A DNA stretch of 6,022 bases from NCBI GenBank assembly GCA_030625285.1, contig DAOURC010000047.1:1-6022 (forward strand), read 5' to 3'. The notes under the pieces are model-generated. The model saw only the letters and a list, made by a program, of their open reading frames with translations, searched no databases and was not told the DNA's origin. Shown here one piece after another: positions 1-5,824 of the stretch (its first letter is position 1; each line of letters starts with the position of its first letter). Both the position numbers and the translations under genes were made by a program. This DNA is from Eubacteriales bacterium (lineage in GTDB: Bacteria; Bacillota; Clostridia; Peptostreptococcales; Acidaminobacteraceae).

Positions 1-1
1 G

Positions 2-406
2 AAAGAACAGCTTTTGGATCTTTCTGAATTCGAACTTCTTAAAGATTATTTCAAAGACAAGCTGGACCTTGTGGAGGGATATGATGTAGATTCAGCGATA
101 AGAAACAACATGAGGAACTTGACTAATCTGGGAACTTTCAGGGCATATATTGAGGAGTATATACTGAATAACGAAAATATCAACAACAAGAATTTTACTG
201 CAATGGTTAGACAACGGTCGGCTAGCGACAAGGGAATACCATTGGAAATATACTGTTTTACAAACAAGACGGCGTGGGTTGAATACGAGAAGATTCAAGC
301 GGATATCTTCGACCACGTATATGCCGTTGCACCGTATTTCGGATTGAGACTGTATCAGAGTCCATCGGGACATGATATTCAAAAGGCGATTGTAAATAGA
401 ATTTAA
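2..406 (+). CDS. Mechanosensitive ion channel, MscS family, YbdG-like (C-terminal end only)
   Basis: This is the last ~134 codons of a gene that begins before the window; the frame is open from base 2, so the TTG at 14 is not a start. The product should be an inner-membrane channel that opens under membrane tension to release solutes during osmotic downshock. What is visible is the cytoplasmic C-terminal domain. The stretches TNLGTFRAYIEEYI, MVRQRSASDKGIPLEIY, YEKIQADIFDHV and GLRLYQSPSGHDI match, from memory, the end of Escherichia coli YbdG (the MscM-type miniconductance channel) almost block by block, including the QSPxGxDI tail. The pore helices and membrane segments lie upstream and are not seen. 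The gene stops at TAA and is followed after one base by a hairpin terminator, so it does not run on into the cyclase gene. GC is about 43-47% in the lines counted, higher than the genes that follow. Family assignment is secure; the exact paralogue is inferred. Confidence 0.9.
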   Translation, partial: KEQLLDLSEFELLKDYFKDKLDLVEGYDVDSAIRNNMRNLTNLGTFRAYIEEYILNNENINNKNFTAMVRQRSASDKGIPLEIYCFTNKTAWVEYEKIQADIFDHVYAVAPYFGLRLYQSPSGHDIQKAIVNRI

Positions 407-407
407 G

Positions 408-438
408 AAAAGTACCGAAGATCATTCGGTACTTTTTT
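408..438 (+). terminator. Intrinsic terminator after the channel gene
   Basis: A perfect inverted repeat pairs AGTACCGAA (411-419) with TTCGGTACT (425-433) around a five-base loop. The flanking A and T bases extend the stem to 12 pairs. A run of six T (433-438) follows on the + strand, the standard rho-independent form. The A run on the left gives a T-rich tail on the other strand too, so it could act in both directions. Confidence 0.92.
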
Positions 439-440
439 AT

Positions 441-653
441 TTAGACGGAAACTTCGTGCAGTTCCATGTCCTTGTTTCTTTCTAAGGGTAATCTTATCAA
501 TTAATTTAAAATGTCACATTGAATTATTTAGCGTTTTATCCTTAAAAAATTCTAAAGTGGATATGATTGCTATTCAGTAGATTTGAAAGAATGTCCGAAT
601 GTCAGAAAGTTGATTTCGACACGGTAACAAAATTATTACACGGGGAGAATTAA
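441..653. other. Intergenic region upstream of the diguanylate cyclase, no gene seen
   Basis: This A+T-rich stretch should hold the promoter of the cyclase gene. Only weak sigma-A-like pairs are visible: TTGTTT (472-477) with TATCAA (495-500) at 17 bases, and TTGAAT (519-524) with TTAAAA (542-547) at 17 bases. Neither is convincing. A heptamer GAATGTC occurs twice with an 8-base period (589-595 and 597-603) and could be an operator half-site pair, but this is only a pattern. I looked for the conserved blocks of a c-di-GMP-I riboswitch and did not find them. The minus strand carries an open stretch of about 35 codons near 407-515 with no start codon or ribosome binding site, which I take as chance. 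Confidence 0.45.
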
Positions 654-2267
654 ATGAAAAATAAAAATAGCACAGTGGCTATCGTATTTATATACTGTAT
701 CATTCTTATGACAAGTCTCGTCATAGCCTTTTATTCTGGGAAAAGGCCGACTGAAGATGAATATTTGGTATCAATTCAAGGGGACGAATTTTCACCATCT
801 TTCAATAGTGAATTGATTCTTTCAAATGAAGATCAAAGAAGCAGTCACGAAGTAAGTGTTGAAATCCAAACTGAAGATAAAATTGGTGTGCTAATATCTA
901 GATTGGCTTCAAATGGTTATGAAGTATACTGGAATGATTACTACATTGGACAGGAAGGAATAGAGAAAGCCAATATATGGAACGGAACGAGATTTATACC
1001 TATTCCCGATGAATTGGTAAAGGAGCATAATACTCTGAGAATCGAGAATTTTGCTTACTATAAGAGTGGAATTACATCGCATCCAATTTATATTTTGGAA
1101 CTTGAAAGAGGCTATTTCTATCAAACTTGGTTGCAATTTTTCAATTCAGATATAGTTTATATCGGTTTGGGAGTTCTTCTGATTTCATTCAGTTTGTTGA
1201 TTATTCTTATTTTTATATTTAATACATCGACTCGTAATTATATATTTTTAGCATTTGCGATGGTGTTCATGGGAATTTATGCTTTGGATTATACGAGCAT
1301 CAGCTTTTTACCTTTAGATTATTTTACATATAAGCGGATTGTCATGATTTCGTTTTGGACAATTTCTATGCTATATGGGATAAGTATATATAAAATTCTG
1401 GGGAATAAATTACCGCTTTACACTGGGATTTTGAGTTGGATCGGTATTGTTGGCATTGCTGTATTTTCAAAAGATATAATTGCTTTCAAGACAGGTTATG
1501 GGATTTGGTATATGACTCAGCTGTTGAATATATTCACTTGGGTGATTTCGGCATGGATTTCTTATAAAAAGAAAGTTGAAAGCAGAGTGTTTTTTGTTGG
1601 ATTTGTTACATTGTTGTTGTTCTCTGGAATCAATCTTTACTTGGATAATAAGGGGATATTCTTTTCAATGAATTCACCGATAATATATATATCGATATTT
1701 TCAATAATTCCACTGATGTTGATATACTTCTATATAAAAGAAAGCAGGAGTAGATTGGAACGTGAGATGGAGTTGAGAAAACGTGCAGATCTTAAGGCCA
1801 ATCACGATGCCTTGACAGGTGTGTTCAACAAGCATTATCTAACTGAAGTTATCGAGAATATTTTACCGCCGTATTCTTTTGCAATGTTTGATTTCGACGA
1901 TTATAAAAGAATCAATGATAATTATGGTCATCGGGTAGGGAACGAATTGATGAAATATATAGTGGACAACATGCTTGGATTTTTAAGGGAGGAAGATATT
2001 CTCTGTAGGATTGGTGGAGATGAGTTTGTTGTTGTTTTACCTGCAGAGTGTGATATAGCTAAAAAAAGAATGTTGGAGTTTACTTCATTTCTTGCTGACA
2101 ATCCTTTTGTTCACGGAAATGAGAAGATTGATATGACAATATCAGTAGGAATATTTTTCGTTGAAGAGATGTTATCTGAAAATGAAATTCTGCATCTTGC
2201 TGACACTGCTCTTTATGAATCAAAACGAAATGGGAAGAACAAGATCAGCATATACAATAAAAAATAA
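654..2267 (+). CDS. Membrane diguanylate cyclase with extracytoplasmic sensor, 7TM-DISM-like membrane block and GGDEF domain
   Basis: A 537-residue protein predicted to make cyclic di-GMP from two GTP at the inner membrane face in response to an external signal. Order seen: one hydrophobic segment (about 8-27); an extracytoplasmic region (28-160) with a beta-rich, jelly-roll-like stretch around 75-150; seven hydrophobic helices (about 166-361); a charged helical linker (362-383); and a GGDEF domain (384-535). The architecture resembles 7TM-DISM receptors. In the catalytic domain, DALTG is at 385-389, the first metal Asp is D413, the guanine-binding Asn is N421, the product-inhibition site RxxD is R445-D448, and the signature GGDEF is intact at 454-458. 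The residue equivalent to PleD Asp344 is N430 instead of Asp, which may alter base choice. There is no EAL or HD-GYP domain here or in neighbouring genes. The ATG start follows GGGGAG (642-647) by six bases. No clear terminator follows the stop. The enzyme class is secure; the ligand is unknown. Confidence 0.95.
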   Translation: MKNKNSTVAIVFIYCIILMTSLVIAFYSGKRPTEDEYLVSIQGDEFSPSFNSELILSNEDQRSSHEVSVEIQTEDKIGVLISRLASNGYEVYWNDYYIGQEGIEKANIWNGTRFIPIPDELVKEHNTLRIENFAYYKSGITSHPIYILELERGYFYQTWLQFFNSDIVYIGLGVLLISFSLLIILIFIFNTSTRNYIFLAFAMVFMGIYALDYTSISFLPLDYFTYKRIVMISFWTISMLYGISIYKILGNKLPLYTGILSWIGIVGIAVFSKDIIAFKTGYGIWYMTQLLNIFTWVISAWISYKKKVESRVFFVGFVTLLLFSGINLYLDNKGIFFSMNSPIIYISIFSIIPLMLIYFYIKESRSRLEREMELRKRADLKANHDALTGVFNKHYLTEVIENILPPYSFAMFDFDDYKRINDNYGHRVGNELMKYIVDNMLGFLREEDILCRIGGDEFVVVLPAECDIAKKRMLEFTSFLADNPFVHGNEKIDMTISVGIFFVEEMLSENEILHLADTALYESKRNGKNKISIYNKK

Positions 2268-2426
2268 ACTTGAAATAGCAATTCATATTAGGATATGCAA
2301 AATTAAATCTATAAATATTTTTTATGGAATGGAAATGCTCAGTGCATTAAGATAAGTGTGTTTTATATTGTGTATTAGATTAGAATGTCAATTCACAGCG
2401 CAGTAAGAATAATGAGGAAGTGAACT

Positions 2427-3431
2427 ATGGGATACTCAGAAACATATAGTCAAATTGGGAAGTTGTTCGATAAATATGGTTTGGAAAAATTGATTGAAGA
2501 ACCTAAACAAGTAACAGGTGGCTTAATGCATAAGGTGTATCAAGTAACTACTAAACATAATAAATATGCTGTTAAAGAGTTTAATCCTTCCGTAATGATA
2601 AGAAATGGTGCTATAGAACATATTGTTAATTCTGAGCGAATTTCAGGAGCTCTTAAAGAAATTGTACCTGTTATCTCTGCTATACAGTTTAATGATAATA
2701 CACTGTTAATGTTGAATAAACAGTATTATATGATTTTTAATTGGTTAGATGGTAAATCGATATTTTCCCAGCATATATCTTTGAAAAACTGTGTCCAGAT
2801 AGGAAAATTATTAGGAGAGATACATAAAGCTGATATTGTGATACCAGGATTACATAAGAAAATAAATGAAACAGCATTATATGAGTGGGATAAATATCTG
2901 CTATTGGGTCGGGAAATAAATGCAGAGTGGGTTGATGAATTAATTCAAATAGCAGATGAATTAAAGAAGTGGAATGAGGATTCGAAGGAAGCTTGCAGTT
3001 CGTTAAGTGATGAACTGGTTCTTAGCCATAGAGATTTAGACCCTAAAAACATTATGTGGAAGAATGATAATCCGTATATTATCGATTGGGAAGCTGCTGG
3101 TTACTTGAATCCGCATCAGGAATTATTAGAAGTATTAAACTATTGGACCGATAATGGTAGTGGTGGATTGGATAAAAATAAATTTGAAGCATTATATCAT
3201 GCATACAGAGTAATTGTTGGAAGTTGCCAGGCAAATTGGAAAATGGTGCTTGCAAGTGGATTTGGTGGAATGCTTGGTTGGCTTGATTATAGTTTTAAAC
3301 GTTCATTAGGGATTGAGGCTGAATCTCTAGAAGAAAAGGAGTTAGGTACAGAACAAGTATTTGGTACGATGCAGGCGTTAAGGCAATATGCAGGGCAAAC
3401 GACTTTATTGTTAGATTGGTTGGAAGGTTAA
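2427..3431 (+). CDS. APH-fold phosphotransferase (aminoglycoside/choline/homoserine kinase-like), substrate unknown
   Basis: A 334-residue cytoplasmic kinase of the aminoglycoside phosphotransferase family, which moves phosphate from ATP (or GTP) to a hydroxyl of a small molecule. The N-lobe shows a glycine-containing loop GGLMHKVYQV (31-40) and the nucleotide-binding lysine in YAVKEF (K50). The C-lobe shows the catalytic loop HRDLDPKN (201-208), with D203 as likely base and N208 as metal ligand, and the second metal site IIDWE (D220, E222). All key residues are present, so it should be active, and the length fits the family. The ATG follows AGGAAG-type Shine-Dalgarno bases (about 2414-2420). 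The histidine-phosphatase gene starts 70 bases downstream with no terminator between, so the two are probably co-transcribed. The family also covers choline, ethanolamine, homoserine and methylthioribose kinases and spore-coat CotS-like proteins, so a resistance role must not be assumed. GC is low, about 28% in a counted line. Confidence 0.9.
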   Translation: MGYSETYSQIGKLFDKYGLEKLIEEPKQVTGGLMHKVYQVTTKHNKYAVKEFNPSVMIRNGAIEHIVNSERISGALKEIVPVISAIQFNDNTLLMLNKQYYMIFNWLDGKSIFSQHISLKNCVQIGKLLGEIHKADIVIPGLHKKINETALYEWDKYLLLGREINAEWVDELIQIADELKKWNEDSKEACSSLSDELVLSHRDLDPKNIMWKNDNPYIIDWEAAGYLNPHQELLEVLNYWTDNGSGGLDKNKFEALYHAYRVIVGSCQANWKMVLASGFGGMLGWLDYSFKRSLGIEAESLEEKELGTEQVFGTMQALRQYAGQTTLLLDWLEG

Positions 3432-3501
3432 ATGAATGCTTCCGTGCTGCAAAATAGTCTTTTGACATTAATCTACTTATATTAGAATTGGAGGAAATAT
3501 A

Positions 3502-4062
3502 ATGACAACAATATATTTTGTGAGACATTCGAAACCGGATTTCACAATAACAGATGAACTGACAAGACCTTTAAGTGATGAAGGATTGAAAAAGTGTAAA
3601 AAAGTAACAGACTATCTATTAGATAAAGAGATCCATAAAGTATATTCAAGTCCTTATAAAAGAGCTTTCGATACTGTAGCAGGGTATGCTAATCAAGCAA
3701 AACTTGAAGTGGAAATAGTTAATGATTTTAGAGAAAGAAAAGTTGATAGTGGTTGGATTGAAGATTTTGAGAGTTTTTCTAAAAGGCAATGGGAAGATTT
3801 TCAGTATAGATTATCAGATGGTGAATGTCTTTTAGAGGTACAACAAAGGAATTTAAATGCATTAAATAATGTATTGCTTGATAATGCAAACAAGAATGTT
3901 GTAATTGGCACGCATGGAACGGCTCTTAGTACTATAGTTAATCATTTTAATTCGGATTTTCTTTATGATGATTTTGTACGAATAAAGAATCTGATGCCAT
4001 TCATTATCGTGATGAAGTTCAGAAACTTAACAGTATTGGAAATCGAAGAGGTAATCTTGTAA
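3502..4062 (+). CDS. Histidine phosphatase family protein (phosphoglycerate mutase-like)
   Basis: A 186-residue cytoplasmic enzyme of the histidine phosphatase superfamily, branch 1, which removes (or moves) phosphate through a phospho-histidine intermediate. The N-terminal signature FVRHSKPD carries R8 and the nucleophile H9. The usual R-x-L-[ST]-x-x-G element is present as RPLSDEG (22-28). SSPYKRAFDT (49-58) supplies the second phosphate-binding arginine R54. FRERK (76-80) holds the likely acid E78. GTHGTALS (136-143) holds the second catalytic histidine H138. All four catalytic-pocket positions are therefore filled. It is short compared with true phosphoglycerate mutases (about 230-250 residues), fitting the broad-specificity or metabolite phosphatase members instead. 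The ATG follows GGAGG (3490-3494) by seven bases. It lies directly downstream of the APH-fold kinase, which suggests linked phosphate chemistry, but the substrate is unknown. Confidence 0.93.
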   Translation: MTTIYFVRHSKPDFTITDELTRPLSDEGLKKCKKVTDYLLDKEIHKVYSSPYKRAFDTVAGYANQAKLEVEIVNDFRERKVDSGWIEDFESFSKRQWEDFQYRLSDGECLLEVQQRNLNALNNVLLDNANKNVVIGTHGTALSTIVNHFNSDFLYDDFVRIKNLMPFIIVMKFRNLTVLEIEEVIL

Positions 4063-4116
4063 ATTGCCCTATGTGATGAAGAGTGTTGCTCACTACGCAT
4101 GTTAAAATAGCAATTG

Positions 4117-4144
4117 TTGAGTTGTTCATTAAGCGGTTTAAAAT
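4117..4144 (+). promoter_or_regulatory. Possible sigma-A promoter for the acetyltransferase gene
   Basis: TTGAGT (4117-4122) is separated by 16 bases from TAAAAT (4139-4144), matching 4/6 and 5/6 of the TTGACA/TATAAT consensus. Transcription would begin near 4151, about 50 bases before the possible start at 4204. The 186-base gap after the phosphatase gene makes a separate promoter reasonable, but in DNA this A+T-rich such matches arise easily. Confidence 0.35.
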
Positions 4145-4189
4145 GGATTATAGAAGCAGTGAAACTAGAATTAGTTATGTATTATTAAA

Positions 4190-4206
4190 AGAGAAGAGAT
4201 GGTATT
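4190..4206 (+). promoter_or_regulatory. Ribosome binding site and possible ATT start of the acetyltransferase
   Basis: AGAGAAG (4190-4196) resembles a Shine-Dalgarno sequence and lies seven bases before an ATT codon (4204-4206) in frame with the acetyltransferase. Starting there adds 15 residues, reading IYSIKKVDKECIKE after the initiator, which looks like the first beta strand and helix of a GNAT fold. The ATG at 4249 has only AAGGA one base away, which is too close to serve well. ATT starts are rare but known (infC in Escherichia coli). Confidence 0.4.
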
Positions 4207-4248
4207 ATTTATAGTATAAAAAAAGTAGATAAAGAGTGTATTAAGGAA

Positions 4249-5001
4249 ATGAGAGATGGTTATTATAAAAATGTGATTGCTCCAATGGACGATATGTGGG
4301 AATTAGGTATTATTCCAAAAGGTGATTTTTATACAATAGTGAATGGAAATATACTTGGCTATTTTGTAGTTGATGCTGATAATAATCTACTGCAGTTCTT
4401 TTTTAAAGAAGAGTGTGCGAGTGAAGCTTCAAATATATTTGAGTTCATTAAGAAACGAAAAATGATCAATAAAGCTTTTGTGAGTACATACGAACCAAGA
4501 TATTTGTCATTATGTCTGGATAAAAACGATGGTGTTGATATTAATTCTATGTTATATACTGAAATGAAAGCTATTGAAGTAAAGAAGCCTTTAGAATCAA
4601 TTGTTGCAGAATTAGCAAAGATAGAAGATCTAGATGAAATATTAGCATATCATAAAGACAAAGTAGGTATTGACGGAGATTGGTTGATCGAATATTGTAA
4701 AAAATTAATACCTGAACAGGGACTGATTCTCTTTAAGGTTAGAAATGAAATAATTGGTACAGGCGAGATGAGACCTAGTTATAGCAGTGAATCTTATGCA
4801 AATCTTGGGATGACTGTTTCTAAAATCTATAGAAATAAGAATATAGGAACATATATATTGTCGCAGATGAGAATTCTAGCTAATAAAAAAGGATTAGTAG
4901 CAATATGCTCTACTACTAAAGAGAATATTGCTTCTCAGAAAGCAATTGAAAAGAGTGGTTTTTACCCTTATCATAGGGTATTGACCATAAAATTGAAATA
5001 G
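4249..5001 (+). CDS. GNAT-family N-acetyltransferase, two-lobed
   Basis: A cytoplasmic enzyme of at least 250 residues that should transfer an acetyl group from acetyl-CoA to an amine. The C-terminal half (about 118-250) is a recognisable GNAT domain. LILFKVRNEIIGTGEMR forms the central strands. The pyrophosphate-binding loop is R195-N-K-N-I-G200-T within the stretch VSKIYRNKNIGTYIL, with Asn at the first glycine position of R-x-x-G-x-G/A. The ENIASQKAIEKSGF block (225-238) is the usual last helix and strand. The N-terminal half (1-115), with NGNILGYFVVDADNNLLQFFF, looks like a second, degenerate GNAT lobe and may shape the substrate site. The coordinates use the first ATG. That start lacks a well-placed ribosome binding site and cuts off an apparent first strand, so translation may begin at ATT 4204, adding 15 residues. 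The substrate is unknown; antibiotic, polyamine, amino-acid or ribosomal-protein acetylation are all possible. GC is near 25-32% in counted lines. Confidence 0.9.
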   Translation: MRDGYYKNVIAPMDDMWELGIIPKGDFYTIVNGNILGYFVVDADNNLLQFFFKEECASEASNIFEFIKKRKMINKAFVSTYEPRYLSLCLDKNDGVDINSMLYTEMKAIEVKKPLESIVAELAKIEDLDEILAYHKDKVGIDGDWLIEYCKKLIPEQGLILFKVRNEIIGTGEMRPSYSSESYANLGMTVSKIYRNKNIGTYILSQMRILANKKGLVAICSTTKENIASQKAIEKSGFYPYHRVLTIKLK

Positions 5002-5042
5002 GTAATAGCTATTTCGTAATAGGTTTTGGGTTTGTTTCTTTA

Positions 5043-5090
5043 TATAATTTTTTAAGAACATATTTAGATGCTAATGAAAGAGAATATAAT
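5043..5090 (+). promoter_or_regulatory. Two possible -10 boxes upstream of the LiaF-like gene
   Basis: Exact TATAAT hexamers lie at 5043-5048 and 5085-5090, but neither has a good -35 box 16-18 bases upstream. The second would start transcription about 35 bases before the ATG, leaving room for the ribosome binding site. A perfect 10-base palindrome AATAGCTATT lies just after the acetyltransferase stop (5004-5013), with no T run behind it, so it does not look like a terminator. Confidence 0.3.
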
Positions 5091-5131
5091 ACTAGACAAA
5101 GGGTATAAAAAACGAGATAGGAGGAGTTTGA

Positions 5132-5581
5132 ATGAATAAATCACGACAAATCAAATATGCTGCAGGATTAGTCTTTGTTGGAGTAGCGACAATTGGAACT
5201 TTAAAGTTATTGAAGGAAATAAATAATTTTAAAAGCAAAAATGATGATAATGCAATTTTCAGTGGTAAGAGCATAAAATTTGATGACGAAGTATTTGAAG
5301 ATAAATCTTATGGTGTGATGTACGGAGGTCTAGAAATTGATCTTTCAAATGCTCTACCTTCAGAAGAAGATATGAACTTATGTGTAACTGGAAGAAAATC
5401 AGGTATACAAATAACAGTTCCAGACAATTGGAATGTAAAAGCAGAAGGAGTAGCTGAAAAAAGTGGAGTATCTGTTTTGACTGAATACGATGAAACGGAT
5501 ACCGAGGCACCGAAATTATTTATCAATTATGATATTAAATATAGCGGAATGGAAATCATGTATTCATCAACAGAAGAATAA
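5132..5581 (+). CDS. Small membrane-anchored protein with LiaF-like C-terminal domain
   Basis: A 149-residue protein with a short basic N-terminus (KSRQIK), one membrane segment (about 9-27) and a soluble domain (about 55-147). The soluble part has repeated beta-strand blocks: YGGLEIDLSNA (64-74), then GIQITVPDNWNV (91-102), then GVSVL. This pattern resembles the C-terminal domain of LiaF and related 'cell wall-active antibiotics response' proteins, predicted as a beta-helix/toast-rack-like fold. In LiaF this domain restrains the LiaS/LiaR envelope-stress system. Here the usual four-helix LiaF membrane part is replaced by a single helix, and no two-component genes are in view, so the role is open: an envelope-associated accessory protein is the safest statement. 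The start is firm: AGGAGG (5119-5124) lies seven bases before the ATG. The gene ends the + strand series and is followed about 120 bases later by a terminator. The domain match is from pattern memory. Confidence 0.75.
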   Translation: MNKSRQIKYAAGLVFVGVATIGTLKLLKEINNFKSKNDDNAIFSGKSIKFDDEVFEDKSYGVMYGGLEIDLSNALPSEEDMNLCVTGRKSGIQITVPDNWNVKAEGVAEKSGVSVLTEYDETDTEAPKLFINYDIKYSGMEIMYSSTEE

Positions 5582-5700
5582 CTAATCAGTGAGAATATAC
5601 TTGCGAAGGATTAAACTAGAATTTATTTAGATTTGTAATTCTCGGACATGTACTAAGAGCTGTGATGGTAATATGTGAAATAGATTGGTAAAGATCAAAG
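5582..5700. other. Non-coding 3' region after the LiaF-like gene
   Basis: No open frame with a ribosome binding site is seen. The stretch is A+T-rich and most likely the 3' untranslated part of the transcript that ends at the hairpin beginning at 5701. An eight-codon ATG frame near 5664 has no Shine-Dalgarno sequence and was ignored. Confidence 0.5.
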
Positions 5701-5734
5701 ATGACTGAATTTCAACTATTCAGTCATTTCTTTA
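5701..5734 (+). terminator. Intrinsic terminator ending the + strand gene series
   Basis: A perfect 10-base inverted repeat, ATGACTGAAT (5701-5710) and ATTCAGTCAT (5718-5727), encloses a seven-base loop and is followed by a T-rich tail (TTCTTTAT). It closes the LiaF-like gene transcript. It also lies between convergent genes and could stop the kinase transcript arriving on the - strand, although the tail on that side is poor in T. Confidence 0.85.
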
Positions 5735-5754
5735 TGTCCCAAATTGAAATATTC

Positions 5755-5800
5755 AGAGGAGATTAGCATGAATCAAATCAGTTTAGGAAGTTTATCTTGA
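5755..5800 (+). other. Orphan ribosome binding site with a 10-codon open frame
   Basis: AGAGGAG (5755-5761) lies six bases before an ATG (5768) that opens a ten-residue frame, MNQISLGSLS, closed by TGA at 5798-5800. The initiation signal is as good as those of the real genes here, but the frame is tiny, has no clear promoter, and sits just after a terminator. It may be a leftover gene start, a tiny peptide, or chance. No function is proposed. Confidence 0.2.
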
Positions 5801-5824
5801 ATTCCGTAAAGTAATTATTTGGTT

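Noticed and set aside
407..515. Minus-strand open stretch of about 35 codons upstream of the cyclase gene
   Set aside because: It has no start codon or ribosome binding site, and it runs through the terminator hairpin of the channel gene.
441..653. c-di-GMP riboswitch upstream of the cyclase
   Set aside because: The conserved GEMM-type blocks and paired helices were not found on reading the leader; a covariance-model search would settle it.
2284..2355. Small inverted repeats (CATAT/ATATG at 2284-2297 and AATGC/GCATT near 2334-2348) as a terminator after the cyclase gene
   Set aside because: Both stems are only five pairs, A+T-rich or without a T run behind them.
3432..3485. 17-codon open frame starting directly after the kinase stop codon
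   Set aside because: It is very short, has no recognisable motif, and its upstream GGAAGG is part of the kinase coding sequence; probably chance.
3462..3488. TTGACA (3462-3467) with TAGAAT (3483-3488) as a promoter for the phosphatase gene
   Set aside because: The spacer is only 15 bases, and transcription would begin around the ribosome binding site at 3490-3494, removing it from the transcript.
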